In this document: in pieces, positions 1 to 8,536 of the stretch
Position numbering within the stretch: the first letter of the stretch is position 1
Layout: each line of letters begins with the position of its first letter
NCBI RefSeq assembly: GCF_016598615.1
Contig: NZ_CP066831.1
Span: forward strand, 1,984,001 to 2,048,000
Reading direction: 5' to 3'
Source of the DNA: Streptomyces liliifuscus
GTDB taxonomy: Bacteria > Actinomycetota > Actinomycetes > Streptomycetales > Streptomycetaceae
Length of the DNA: 64,000 bases
Notes under the pieces: generated by a model
Told to the model about the DNA's origin: nothing
The model's database searches: none
Seen by the model: the letters and a program-made list of their open reading frames with translations, nothing else
Made by a program: the position numbers and the translations under genes

Positions 1-912
1 TACAAGCCGGAATGGGGGTTCTGCCTGGCACAGGAGATCCTGGACGCGCTGCCGGACGGCGAGTACGAGGTGCGCGTCGACTCCACACTCGCCGACGGCC
101 ACCTCACCTACGCCGAGCACGTGGTACCCGGGCAGGTCCAGGACGAGGTGATCGTCTCCTGCCACGTCTGCCACCCCTCGCTGGCCAACGACAACCTGGC
201 CGGCATCGCGGTGGCGACGTTCCTGGCCCGGGCGCTGGCGGAGACGACTCCGTACTACACCTACCGGTTCATCTTCGCGCCGGGCACCATCGGGGCGATC
301 ACCTGGCTGGCCCGCAACGCGGAGCGGGTGGAACGGGTCAGGCACGGACTCGTGCTGGCCTGCGCGGGCGACTCGGGCCAACTGACGTACAAGCGGAGCA
401 GGCGCGGCGACGCGGAGATCGACCGGGTGATGCGGCACGTGCTGACCGCCTCCGAACGCCCGCACCACATCACCGAGTTCACTCCGTACGGCTATGACGA
501 GCGGCAGTACTGCTCGCCCGGGTTCGATCTGGGCGTGGGCTCGCTCAGCCGGACCCCGTACGCCGGCTACCCCGAGTACCACACCTCGGCGGACAACCCG
601 GACTTCGTCTCCCCGGAGGCGATGGCGGACACGCTCGCCGTCTGCCGCGAGGCGTTCGCCGTCCTCGACCGCAACCGGCGGTACGTCAACCTCAGCCCCT
701 ACGGCGAGCCGCAGTTGGGCCGGCGCGGGCTGTACGACTCGCTCGGCGGCCGCAGCGACGCGAAGCAGGCCCAGCTGGCCATGCTCTGGGTGCTCAGCCT
801 CTCCGAGGGCGAGCACAGTCTGCTGGACGTCGCCGAGCGGTCCGGGCTGCCGTTCGGCGCCGTCGCCGCCGCGGCCGACGCCCTGCACGACGCCGGGCTG
901 ATCAAGGCGTGA
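1..912 (+). CDS. DUF4910 aminopeptidase-like protein (5' truncated by window)
   Basis: The frame is open from base 1, so the N-terminus lies outside the window; 303 residues are visible. The stretch CHPSLANDN (visible residues about 57-65), a later CAGDSG and YHTSADNPDF resemble the metal-site segments of DUF4910/M28-like zinc aminopeptidase folds. The last 80 residues look like the winged-helix tail seen in this family. Its stop overlaps the GTG of the next gene by 4 bp, so it belongs to the downstream glycan operon. Proteins of this family are often found in polysaccharide clusters; the substrate is unknown and peptidase activity should not be assumed. The family call is by pattern recognition. 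Confidence 0.8.
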   Translation, partial: YKPEWGFCLAQEILDALPDGEYEVRVDSTLADGHLTYAEHVVPGQVQDEVIVSCHVCHPSLANDNLAGIAVATFLARALAETTPYYTYRFIFAPGTIGAITWLARNAERVERVRHGLVLACAGDSGQLTYKRSRRGDAEIDRVMRHVLTASERPHHITEFTPYGYDERQYCSPGFDLGVGSLSRTPYAGYPEYHTSADNPDFVSPEAMADTLAVCREAFAVLDRNRRYVNLSPYGEPQLGRRGLYDSLGGRSDAKQAQLAMLWVLSLSEGEHSLLDVAERSGLPFGAVAAAADALHDAGLIKA

Positions 913-2192
913 CGCCGATGACCACCGACGGGGAGAAGCGGACCGCCAAGCGGGCCATGGTCGGCCGGCTGTCCTGGGGGCTGGCCGACCAGGCGGCCTC
1001 CAGCATGACCAACTTCGCGGTCGGCATCTATGTGGCACGCTCGCTGGGGCTGACCGCGTTCGGCGTGTTCAGCCTGGCCTGGCTGACCTACGGCGTGGTG
1101 CTCAACGTCTCCCGCGGGCTGGCCACCGACCCGCTCGTGGTGCGCTTCAGCGGTGTGCCGGCCGCGTCGTGGCGCACGGCGGCGGCCCGGTCGTCGGGTG
1201 CCGCGCTCGGCATCGGGGCCGCTCTCGGCGTGGTGTGTCTGCTGGTCGGTCTCGGCCTCGGCGGCCGCGTGGGGCCCGCGTTCGTCTGCCTCGGGGTCGC
1301 ACTGCCGGCGCTGTTGCTGCAGGACGCCTGGCGGTTCGCGTTCTTCGCCGCCGGCAGCGGGCGGAAGGCGTTCGCCAACGACGTCGTGTGGGGTGTCGCG
1401 CTCGTCCCGGCCATGGTGGTGGCCGCCCACGTGGGCACCGTGGCCGCCTTTCTGCTCGCCTGGGGCGCGTCCGCCGCGGTGGCCGCGGTGTACGGCTGCC
1501 TCCAGTCCGGCATCCGGCCCCGGCCGACCCGGGCGCGCGGGTGGCTTCGCGAGCAGCGCGACCTCGGCTACCGGTACCTGGTCGAGAACGTCAGCCTCAG
1601 CGGCGCGAGCCAACTGCGGGCGTACGGGCTCGGCGTGATCGTCGGCGTCGGCGCGGTGGGCGCGGTCCGGGGCGCGGAACTCCTCCTCGGCCCGTTCCTC
1701 GCCCTGCTGATGGGGCTTTCGCTGGTCACCGTCGCGGAGGCGGCACGCGTGCTGCGGCAGGCTCCGCACCGACTGAGCAAATTCTGCCTCTTCCTGGGCG
1801 GCGGACAGGCCGCCGCAGCGCTGCTCTGGGGCGCGGCACTGCTGCTGATGCCGGACCGGGCGGGCGAGTTCGTGCTCGGCGACGTCTGGAACTCCGCCTC
1901 GGAGCTCATCGTGCCGGCCACGCTCGGTGTCGCGGGCGCCGGACTCGGCAGCGGCGCGGCGGCCGGGCTGCGCGCTCTCGCCGCGGCGAGGCGCAGCCTG
2001 CGCTGCCAGCTGTTCGCCTCCGCCTGCTACGTCGGCGGCGGGCTCGGCGGTGCCGCCGTGGCCGGCACGGTCGGCTCGGCCTGGGGTGTAGCCGCCGCGA
2101 CCGTCTGCGCCTCGGCCGTGTGGTGGCTGCAACTGCGGTCCGCCCTGCACGAGAGCCACCACCACTCCATTCCCGAAGTGAGGACTTCATGA
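909..2192 (+). CDS. Polytopic membrane protein, probable polysaccharide flippase
   Basis: This is a 427-residue protein made almost entirely of hydrophobic helices (roughly 12 predicted by eye), with short basic loops. The size and layout suit the polysaccharide-biosynthesis/MOP flippase superfamily (Wzx-like), which moves lipid-linked sugars across the membrane. The GTG start overlaps the previous stop (GTGA); an ATG three codons later is an alternative. It lies between a DUF4910 gene and a glycosyltransferase gene, which supports a role in export of a surface glycan. No catalytic motif is expected. The family assignment rests on topology and context rather than on a sharp sequence signature. 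Confidence 0.7.
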   Translation: MTPMTTDGEKRTAKRAMVGRLSWGLADQAASSMTNFAVGIYVARSLGLTAFGVFSLAWLTYGVVLNVSRGLATDPLVVRFSGVPAASWRTAAARSSGAALGIGAALGVVCLLVGLGLGGRVGPAFVCLGVALPALLLQDAWRFAFFAAGSGRKAFANDVVWGVALVPAMVVAAHVGTVAAFLLAWGASAAVAAVYGCLQSGIRPRPTRARGWLREQRDLGYRYLVENVSLSGASQLRAYGLGVIVGVGAVGAVRGAELLLGPFLALLMGLSLVTVAEAARVLRQAPHRLSKFCLFLGGGQAAAALLWGAALLLMPDRAGEFVLGDVWNSASELIVPATLGVAGAGLGSGAAAGLRALAAARRSLRCQLFASACYVGGGLGGAAVAGTVGSAWGVAAATVCASAVWWLQLRSALHESHHHSIPEVRTS

Positions 2193-3136
2193 CCGCCCAA
2201 CCCAGGCTGAGCATCGGCCTGCCCGTCTACAACGGCGAGGAGTACCTCGCCGAGTCGCTCGACGCCCTGCTCGGCCAGACGTACGAGGACTTCGAGCTGG
2301 TCATCTCCGACAACGCCTCGGCCGACGGGACCCAGGACATCTGCCGCCGGTACGCCGCGCGGGACTCGCGCATCCGGTACATCCGACTGACCCGGAACAT
2401 CGGCGCCGCACCGAACCACAACCACGTGTTCACCGAGTGCCGCGGCGAACTGTTCAAGTGGGCCTCGCACGACGACCTGTACGCCCGCGACCTGCTGCGG
2501 GCCTGTGTGGAGGCGCTGGACGAACGGCCCGACGTGGTCCTCGCGCACTCCGGCCAGGCGGTCATCGACGGCGAGGGCCGGGTGAAGGTCCCGTACGACT
2601 ACGGGCTGGCCACCGACTCACCGCACGCGCCGGAGCGCTTCCGCAGCCTGCTCTTCGAGCCCGGCGGAGACGACTTCTACGGGGTGATGCGCGCCGACAT
2701 GCTGCGCCGGGTGAAGCCGCACGACAGCTACCACCACGCGGACCGCACGTTCGTCGCCGAGATCACCCTGCACGGGCCGTTCCACCAGGTGCCGGAGCTG
2801 CTGTACTTCCGCCGCGACCACCCCACCCGGGCCGAGCGGGCGAACCCCTCCAAGCGCTCCCGGTGCGTCAACCTGGACCCGCGCCGGGCGGGCCCGCTGC
2901 ACCCGACGCCCCGGCTGCTCGCCGAGTACGTCTGGGGTTTCGTCTCGGCGATCAGGCGGGCCCCGTTGTCCCCGGCCGACCGGCGCGCCTGCTACCGCCA
3001 CCTGGCCTCGTGGATGACCAGCCGGGTCCGGCCGGGCGCCGGCGAGCGGGTCGAGGACCGCGCCCCGGTCGACCCGGGCCGGCTCACCGTCTCCGTCGAC
3101 GCCCTCGTCGCCGGACGTGAGGGGCGGCAGGCATGA
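2189..3136 (+). CDS. Family 2 glycosyltransferase
   Basis: This 315-residue GT-A type enzyme would transfer a sugar from a nucleotide sugar at the cytoplasmic face. The N-terminus LSIGLPVYNGEEYLAESL (residues 7-24) is the classic GT2 start, followed by ISDNASADGT (39-48). SHDDLYA (93-99) fills the metal-binding DxD position. The start ATG overlaps the upstream stop (ATGA), and GTGAGG lies just upstream as a Shine-Dalgarno. It is coupled by another ATGA overlap to the pyruvyl transferase gene. Donor and acceptor cannot be read from the sequence. Confidence 0.88.
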   Translation: MTAQPRLSIGLPVYNGEEYLAESLDALLGQTYEDFELVISDNASADGTQDICRRYAARDSRIRYIRLTRNIGAAPNHNHVFTECRGELFKWASHDDLYARDLLRACVEALDERPDVVLAHSGQAVIDGEGRVKVPYDYGLATDSPHAPERFRSLLFEPGGDDFYGVMRADMLRRVKPHDSYHHADRTFVAEITLHGPFHQVPELLYFRRDHPTRAERANPSKRSRCVNLDPRRAGPLHPTPRLLAEYVWGFVSAIRRAPLSPADRRACYRHLASWMTSRVRPGAGERVEDRAPVDPGRLTVSVDALVAGREGRQA

Positions 3137-4374
3137 CACCGGCGAACCGAACCCCGGTGCGCGTCGGGGTGTTCGGCCTGCTCGGCTCCGGCAACCTCGG
3201 CAACGACGGGTCACTGGAGGCCGTGCTCGGCTACCTCCGCGCCGAGCACCCGGAGGCGGACGTGGACGCGCTGTGCGGCGGACCCGAGGTCGTCACGGCC
3301 CGGTACGGCATCCCCGCGACGCGGCTGCACTGGTACCAAGGGGAGTACCGGACCGCGTCGCGGGCGGGCGCGATCGTGGGCAAGGGCCTGGGCAAACTCG
3401 TCGACCCCGTCCGTACCGCTGCCTGGGTGCGTCGGCACGACGTGGTGATCGTGCCGGGCATGGGCGTCCTGGAGGCCACGCTGCCGCTGCGGCCGTGGGC
3501 CTTCCCGTACTCGTTGTTCCTGCTCTGCGCGAGCGGTCGGCTGTTCGGCACCCGCGTCGCGCTGGTCGGCGTCGGGGCCGCCGCGATCGGCAACCGGGCG
3601 ACCCGCGCGCTGGTGCGCTGGTCGGCGCGGCTGGCCGGCTACCGGTCGTACCGGGACTCCCTGTCCCGCGACGCGATGCGGGCGATGGGCGTGGACACCG
3701 CGCGCGACGAGGTCTACCCGGACCTCGCCTTCGCCCTGCCGACGCCGCCGGCGAGCGGACCCGACAAGCTCTCAGTTCCGCCGGGCCCGGTCTGCGTCGG
3801 TGTCATGGACTTCCACGGCGGCGACGACGACCGCGCACGGGCCGAGGAGATCCACCGGCGCTACCTCGACGGGACAACCCGCTTCGTCCGGGCGCTGGTC
3901 GAGGACGGCAGGCCGGTCCGGCTGCTCACCGGCGACGAGTGCGACCGTCCGGTGGTCGCGGCGATCCTCGACGCGGTGGACTCGCCGCTGGTATCCGCCG
4001 CCGAGGCGGCCTCGCTCGCCGACCTGATGAAGGAGACGGCGGCCGCCGACGCCGTGGTGGCGACGCGGTACCACAACCTGGTCTGCGCGCTGAAGGTCGG
4101 CACGCCGACGCTCGCACTCAGCTATGCGGCGAAGAGCGACGCCCTCATGGACCGGATGGGCCTTGCCGCGTACTGCCACCCGGCTCGCGAGGTCGACGCC
4201 GACCGGCTGCTCGAACAGTTCCGGGCGCTGGAGGAGCGATCGGCGGAGCTGCGACGGACCCTGGCCGAGCGGAACCTGGCCGCCGCCCGGCAACTCGAGT
4301 ACCAGTTCACCGCCTTGACCGCCGCCCTGTTCCCGGCGGCCGACCACGCCCACGCCTTGAGGGAGGCCGAATGA
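3133..4374 (+). CDS. Polysaccharide pyruvyl transferase family protein
   Basis: This 413-residue protein starts with a Rossmann-like segment containing LGSGNLGNDGS (residues 17-27) and ends with a GTD/ATRYHNLVCALKVGTPTL region, both typical of the polysaccharide pyruvyl transferase (CsaB/WcaK-like) family. Such enzymes add a pyruvate ketal to glycan sugars, or act as unrelated glycan transferases in the same fold. It is coupled by 4-bp overlaps to genes on both sides. The negatively charged ketal would alter the surface charge of the polymer; that is inference from the family. Confidence 0.82.
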   Translation: MTPANRTPVRVGVFGLLGSGNLGNDGSLEAVLGYLRAEHPEADVDALCGGPEVVTARYGIPATRLHWYQGEYRTASRAGAIVGKGLGKLVDPVRTAAWVRRHDVVIVPGMGVLEATLPLRPWAFPYSLFLLCASGRLFGTRVALVGVGAAAIGNRATRALVRWSARLAGYRSYRDSLSRDAMRAMGVDTARDEVYPDLAFALPTPPASGPDKLSVPPGPVCVGVMDFHGGDDDRARAEEIHRRYLDGTTRFVRALVEDGRPVRLLTGDECDRPVVAAILDAVDSPLVSAAEAASLADLMKETAAADAVVATRYHNLVCALKVGTPTLALSYAAKSDALMDRMGLAAYCHPAREVDADRLLEQFRALEERSAELRRTLAERNLAAARQLEYQFTALTAALFPAADHAHALREAE

Positions 4375-4922
4375 AGGCGACCGCAGTCCCGGCGATCGAC
4401 GGCGCGTACCTGTTCGAGCCCACGCCGTACTCCGACGAGCGCGGCTTCTTCTGCCGCACCTTCGACGCCGACGTGGTCCGCTCGGTGGGCCTCGACCCGG
4501 ACGCCTTCGTCCAGGACAGCCTGTCCCGCTCGGTCCGGGGCGTGCTGCGCGGCCTGCACCTGCGCTCCGGCGCGGGCGAGGCCAAGCTGGTGCGCTGCTC
4601 GTACGGACGGATCTTCGACGTCGTCGTGGACCTGCGGGCGGACTCACCGACGTACCGCAACGTGGCGACCTTCGAGCTGTCCGGCGAGACGCAGACGACT
4701 CTCTACATCCCGTCGGGATGCGCCCACGGATTCCAGGCCCTGACCGACACCGCCGACACCTCGTACCGGATCGACCGCCCGCACGATCCGGCCGAGGACG
4801 TGACGATCGCCTTCGACGACCCGGAGCTCGCCGTCCCCTGGCCGCTCCCGCCCGCCTCGATGTCGCAGCGGGACCGGGAGGCGCCGAGCCTCGCCGAGGT
4901 CCTGAAGCAGAAGGAGAGCTGA
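4371..4922 (+). CDS. RmlC-like dTDP-4-keto-6-deoxysugar epimerase
   Basis: This 183-residue cupin has the overall RmlC pattern: an ERGFFCRTF segment, GVLRGLHL with catalytic His63, KLVRCSYGRIFDVVVDLR (72-89), LYIPSGCAHGFQ (111-122) and a terminal DPELAVPWP. RmlC enzymes epimerise C3 and C5 of dTDP-4-keto-6-deoxyglucose. Tyr132 is present, but the second family Tyr (position 138) is His. The usual QxNHSxS stretch before the His63 loop reads QDSLSRS. No RmlA, RmlB or RmlD gene is in view, so the sugar nucleotide must come from elsewhere, and the exact reaction (3-, 5- or 3,5-epimerase) is open. The ATGA overlap couples it to the pyruvyl transferase. Confidence 0.8.
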   Translation: MKATAVPAIDGAYLFEPTPYSDERGFFCRTFDADVVRSVGLDPDAFVQDSLSRSVRGVLRGLHLRSGAGEAKLVRCSYGRIFDVVVDLRADSPTYRNVATFELSGETQTTLYIPSGCAHGFQALTDTADTSYRIDRPHDPAEDVTIAFDDPELAVPWPLPPASMSQRDREAPSLAEVLKQKES

Positions 4923-4929
4923 AGTCACC

Positions 4930-6255
4930 GTGGACACCGAAGAGTTCGGCCTTCCCCGGTCGCGGGCGGCGAACGAGCGGCTGCACGCCCTGATCCCCGG
5001 CGGTGCGCACACCTACGCTAAGGGCGACGACCAGTACCCCGAGGACCTGGCCCCGGTCATCAGCCACGGCCGCGGTGCCCACGTGTGGGACGTCGACGGC
5101 AACCGCTACATCGAGTACGGCTCCGGCCTGCGCTCGGTCAGCCTCGGCCACGCCCACCCACGCGTGATCGAGGCGGTGCGACGGGAACTCGACCGCGGAA
5201 GCAACTTCGTCCGGCCGTCCATCGTGGAGGTCGAGGCGGCGGAACGCTTCCTGGCCACCGTGCCGACCGCCGAGATGGTGAAGTTCGCGAAGAACGGCTC
5301 CGACGCCACCACCGCCGCGGTGCGCCTCGCCCGCGCCGCCACCGGCCGCCCGCGGGTGGCCCTCTGCGCCGACCATCCGTTCTTCTCCACCGACGACTGG
5401 TTCATCGGCACCACACCGATGTCCGCCGGCATCCCGGCGGCGACCAACGAGCTGACCGTGGCATTCCCCTACGGGGACCTGGCCGCCACGGAGGAGCTGC
5501 TCACCCGGTACCAGGACGAGGTCGCCTGTCTGATCCTGGAACCCGCCACCCACACCGAGCCGCCGCCCGGGTACCTCACCGGCCTGCGCGAGCTGGCCGA
5601 CCGGCACGGCTGCGTACTGATCTTCGACGAGATGATCACCGGCCTCCGCTGGTCGGAGGCCGGCGCCCAGGGCCTGTACGGCGTCGTCCCCGACCTCTCC
5701 ACGTTCGGCAAGGCGCTGGGCAACGGGTTCGCCGTCTCCGCACTGGCCGGGCGCCGCGATCTGATGGAGCTGGGCGGACTGCGCCACTCCGGCGAACGGG
5801 TGTTCCTGCTGTCCACCACGCACGGTGCGGAAACGCACTCGCTCGCCGCCGCGATGGCCGTGCAGACCACCTACGTCGAGGAGGGCGTCACCGCGCGGCT
5901 TCACACCCTCGGCGAGCGGTTGGCCGCCGGTGTCCGCGGCGCGGCGGAGAGCATGGGCGTCGGCGACCACGTCGTCGTCCGGGGCCGGGCCAGCAACCTG
6001 GTCTTCGCCACCCTCGACGAGAACCGGCAGCCGTCGCAGCAGTACCGCACCCTGTTCCTGCGCCGGCTCCTCGCGGGCGGGGTGCTGGCCCCGTCGTTCG
6101 TGGTGAGCAGCGCGCTCGACGACGCCGACATCGACCACACCGTCGACGTGGTGGCCCAGGCATGCGCGGTGTACCGGAAGGCGCTGGACGCCGCCGACCC
6201 CGCCCCCTGGCTGGGCGGACGTCCGGTGAAGCCCGTATTCCGCCGCTTGGCGTGA
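4930..6255 (+). CDS. Class III PLP aminotransferase (GSA aminomutase-like)
   Basis: This 441-residue fold-type I enzyme resembles glutamate-1-semialdehyde aminomutase-type aminotransferases. FDEMITGLRWSEAG (232-245) holds the PLP-pyridine Asp, and STFGKALGNGFAVSAL (257-272) holds the Schiff-base lysine, Lys261. KNGSDATTAAVR (121-132) is the phosphate-binding loop. The GTG start follows the rmlC-like stop by 7 bp, with GGAGAG upstream. In a glycan operon it most likely aminates a sugar or sugar-derived aldehyde; a role in tetrapyrrole synthesis is unlikely given the context. The exact substrate is unknown. Confidence 0.85.
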   Translation: MDTEEFGLPRSRAANERLHALIPGGAHTYAKGDDQYPEDLAPVISHGRGAHVWDVDGNRYIEYGSGLRSVSLGHAHPRVIEAVRRELDRGSNFVRPSIVEVEAAERFLATVPTAEMVKFAKNGSDATTAAVRLARAATGRPRVALCADHPFFSTDDWFIGTTPMSAGIPAATNELTVAFPYGDLAATEELLTRYQDEVACLILEPATHTEPPPGYLTGLRELADRHGCVLIFDEMITGLRWSEAGAQGLYGVVPDLSTFGKALGNGFAVSALAGRRDLMELGGLRHSGERVFLLSTTHGAETHSLAAAMAVQTTYVEEGVTARLHTLGERLAAGVRGAAESMGVGDHVVVRGRASNLVFATLDENRQPSQQYRTLFLRRLLAGGVLAPSFVVSSALDDADIDHTVDVVAQACAVYRKALDAADPAPWLGGRPVKPVFRRLA

Positions 6256-6262
6256 CGGGACG

Positions 6263-6949
6263 TCAGCGGCGTTCCCGCCGACCGGTGCCGGCCATCTGGC
6301 CTGTCGTCCGGTCGGCCGTCCGGTCGACCAGCCACGCGGTCGCCGGTGTCACTGCCAGCGCGGTGCACCAGCCGCCGAGGACGTCGGTCGGGTAGTGCGC
6401 GCCCAGGGCGACCTGCGCCCAGCCCATGGCGGCGCCGGAGACCAGTGCCGCTGCGAGTACGAGTGACATGCCGGCCGTCCTGCCGAGGCCGAGCCGACCG
6501 GTCGCGATCAGGGCCACCACGAGGGCGAGCGCGGTGAGGAAGGCGGTGTGCCCGCTCGGGTAGGACAGGTTGTCGTCGCCGTGGATGGTGCGGCCCACCA
6601 GGGACTTGAGCAGTGTCGTCGTCGCCACGGTCGTGCCGGCACCGGCAACGACGAGCACCGCCGCGCGAGGGCTCCGCAACAGCAGGCAGCCCGTCACGGC
6701 GGCCAGGACGAGCGCCGCCGCTCCGGCGGGCTCCCCCAGGAAGTCGGTGGCCAGAGCGACGTTCCGCCACGGCGGCCGCACGCTGTCCGCCGTCGGCTGG
6801 ATCACCCATCTGTCCACTGTGCCGGGTTCGCTGTGGCCGGCGTACAGGACCCCGAGCACGACGACCACCAGCGCGGAGAGGACAGCAGTCAGCCCGAGCC
6901 ACACGCGCAGCGACGGGGGCAGCACCGCGGGCGCCGACCGCCCGGTCAC
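6263..6949 (-). CDS. PAP2-family membrane phosphatase
   Basis: About 228 residues with an N-terminal helix and several further membrane segments. The phosphatase motifs are in order: a lysine segment KSLVGRT, then YPSGHTA, then ALGAHYPTDVLGG. These match the KxxxxxxRP / PSGH / SRxxxxxHxxxD pattern of type-2 phosphatidic acid or undecaprenyl-diphosphate phosphatases, although the first motif lacks the proline. The GTG at 6949 is chosen because the protein-like sequence begins there; an ATG at 7078 would add 43 residues that look non-coding. It is convergent with the aminotransferase gene, 7 bp apart, and may recycle undecaprenyl-PP. Confidence 0.8.
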   Translation of the reverse strand: MTGRSAPAVLPPSLRVWLGLTAVLSALVVVVLGVLYAGHSEPGTVDRWVIQPTADSVRPPWRNVALATDFLGEPAGAAALVLAAVTGCLLLRSPRAAVLVVAGAGTTVATTTLLKSLVGRTIHGDDNLSYPSGHTAFLTALALVVALIATGRLGLGRTAGMSLVLAAALVSGAAMGWAQVALGAHYPTDVLGGWCTALAVTPATAWLVDRTADRTTGQMAGTGRRERR

Positions 6950-7475
6950 ACGCCCACCGCGTCCGGTCGGCCCTGGGTGCTCTGCCGTGCCCGGCGGATT
7001 CGGCAGCCGGTGTCCCGGATCCTGACCTCTTGGGGCAGGGCGAGCACGCGGCCCGTCATCCCTCCCATAGCCGACCATGCATCAGCGGCTTCCTGTTTCC
7101 CCTGCTCCAGGTCCTCGTGAAGACTGCCGGGCCCGCTTCCGGCGACTTGTCTCCGAACGACTCCGGTGACCGCAAGGAGGACCAACCAACCGCCCACCTG
7201 GTGATCCGGGCCCTCGCCGCGTGCGAGCACGTCATGCGCGAACCGGGCCGGGCCGACTTCCGGGCCCGCTCCGACCGAGCGATCCAACACAACTGACGCC
7301 GTTCGACGTGGTCTTCGGCTTCCGCCGACGCCAACTCCCCACCCACAGCCCCCCATTGCGTCCGACCTGGCCTGCGCGGGAGCCGGCAGTCTAGCCAAGT
7401 TCGCCGTCCCACTGCGCGCCCGCGTCCGAGATCCTATGCTTTGGGCACCTAAGGCGGAAAGAGGGGGGATGCCTG
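6950..7475. other. Intergenic stretch without a supported gene
   Basis: About 525 bp between the PAP2 gene and the methyltransferase gene. Several open frames cross it on both strands, but none has a convincing start, Shine-Dalgarno or recognisable domain. It should contain the promoters of both divergent neighbours; no clear -35/-10 pair stands out. The last 15 bases (GAGGGGGG) are the ribosome site of the methyltransferase. Confidence 0.5.
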
Positions 7476-8246
7476 GTGAGCCCAGCAGTGCGGGGAACGT
7501 CAGCATTGAAGTCGGGGGTCAAACGGCTCTTGGGACGTGCGGGATTCGACATCGTGCGCACCAACAACAACCGGGGTGGAGTGGACGACTTCATCCCCTT
7601 CGAGGCAACGATGCGGGCCGCACGGGCGGCCGGCCTTTCGGTGGGTGACTACATCGACGAGGTCATGAACGGGACGCCTGGTGCCACCCGGTTCACCATC
7701 GATGAGCTGCGCACTCTCGGCGTCTTCAGCGCCGACCCGGACACGGTGCTGGAGATCGGCCCCGGGTCCGGACGGTACCTGGAGAAGACACTGAAGGAGT
7801 GCTCACCAGGCCGCTACGAGATCTACGAGACGGCAGCGCCCTGGTCCGACTACCTGGTGGACACGTTCGGCGTGGTCGCCCAGCCGACCGCAGGATGCAG
7901 TCTCGCCTCGACACCCGACGGCAGCGTCGATCTCGTTCAGGCCCACAAGGTCTTCAACACGGTGACCTTCCTCTGTGCCTCCCGCTACTTCTTCGAGATG
8001 GCACGGGTCACGCGACCCGGTGGCCGGATCGTCTTCGACGTGATGACGGAGACCTGCCTGGACCCGGCCACGGTGCGTGCCTGGGCGACGAAGGGCGGCG
8101 CCGGGCACGGCTCCTACCCGGCCGCCATGCCTCGCCAGACATGCGTGGACCTCTTCGCGACCCTCGGCTGCAACCTGGAGGCCGGCTTCCTGGCCCCCAT
8201 GGGCGTCGCCTCCACCGAGGTACTCGTCTTCGGAAAGGAGGCCTGA
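7476..8246 (+). CDS. Class I SAM-dependent methyltransferase
   Basis: This 256-residue protein has motif I VLEIGPGSGRYL (91-102), an acidic residue at the end of the next strand (EIYETA), and a later DLVQAHKVFNT / RVTRPGGRIVFDV pair typical of the class I Rossmann methyltransferase fold. The GTG start is preceded by GAGGGGGG at good spacing. The 90 residues before motif I are longer than in minimal methyltransferases and may form a substrate lid. It stands alone, with a strong hairpin terminator behind it. Its target is unknown; similar proteins occur near surface-polysaccharide genes. Confidence 0.82.
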   Translation: MSPAVRGTSALKSGVKRLLGRAGFDIVRTNNNRGGVDDFIPFEATMRAARAAGLSVGDYIDEVMNGTPGATRFTIDELRTLGVFSADPDTVLEIGPGSGRYLEKTLKECSPGRYEIYETAAPWSDYLVDTFGVVAQPTAGCSLASTPDGSVDLVQAHKVFNTVTFLCASRYFFEMARVTRPGGRIVFDVMTETCLDPATVRAWATKGGAGHGSYPAAMPRQTCVDLFATLGCNLEAGFLAPMGVASTEVLVFGKEA

Positions 8247-8279
8247 CCGGCGACAGCCCGGTGGGTCTCGCCATACGAA

Positions 8280-8315
8280 AAGGGTCTTCACAGGCTCTCG
8301 CCTGTGAAGACCCTT
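8280..8315. terminator. Perfect 16-bp hairpin shared by two convergent genes
   Basis: Arms 8280-8295 and 8300-8315 are perfectly complementary (core GGGTCTTCACAGG) with a TCTC loop. It lies 33 bp after the methyltransferase stop and 8 bp beyond the 3' end of the tRNA on the other strand, so it can end transcription from both sides. Confidence 0.85.
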
Positions 8316-8322
8316 CGTTCTG

Positions 8323-8396
<74 letters not shown>

Positions 8397-8498
8397 TTGC
8401 CCGTTGTGACCTGGGGTTTCCCCTGGCTGAACGCGCACGGAAACAATACCGCACTCGGGTCGGTGGTCGCGCACTCCTTTTGTCCCGGCGATCTCCAC

Positions 8499-8529
8499 TT
8501 GACCTCAACTTTGGTTGAGGTCGCACGAT
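8499..8529 (+). promoter_or_regulatory. MerR/SoxR-type promoter-operator
   Basis: A -35 TTGACC (8499-8504) is separated by 19 bp from a -10-like CACGAT (8524-8529). The spacer holds the inverted repeat ACCTCAAC-TTTG-GTTGAGGT (8502-8521). A 19-bp spacer filled by a dyad is the hallmark of MerR-family activation, and CCTCAA-N6-TTGAGG matches the general SoxR-box form. The ATG of the transketolase gene starts 8 bp after the -10, so the transcript is probably leaderless. Confidence 0.75.
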
Positions 8530-8536
8530 CGTCCGT

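Noticed and set aside
6946..7506. A 186-codon minus-strand ORF over the 7-kb intergenic region
   Set aside because: No domain, no ribosome site, and its composition looks like an accidental open frame in high-GC DNA; it also overlaps both neighbours.
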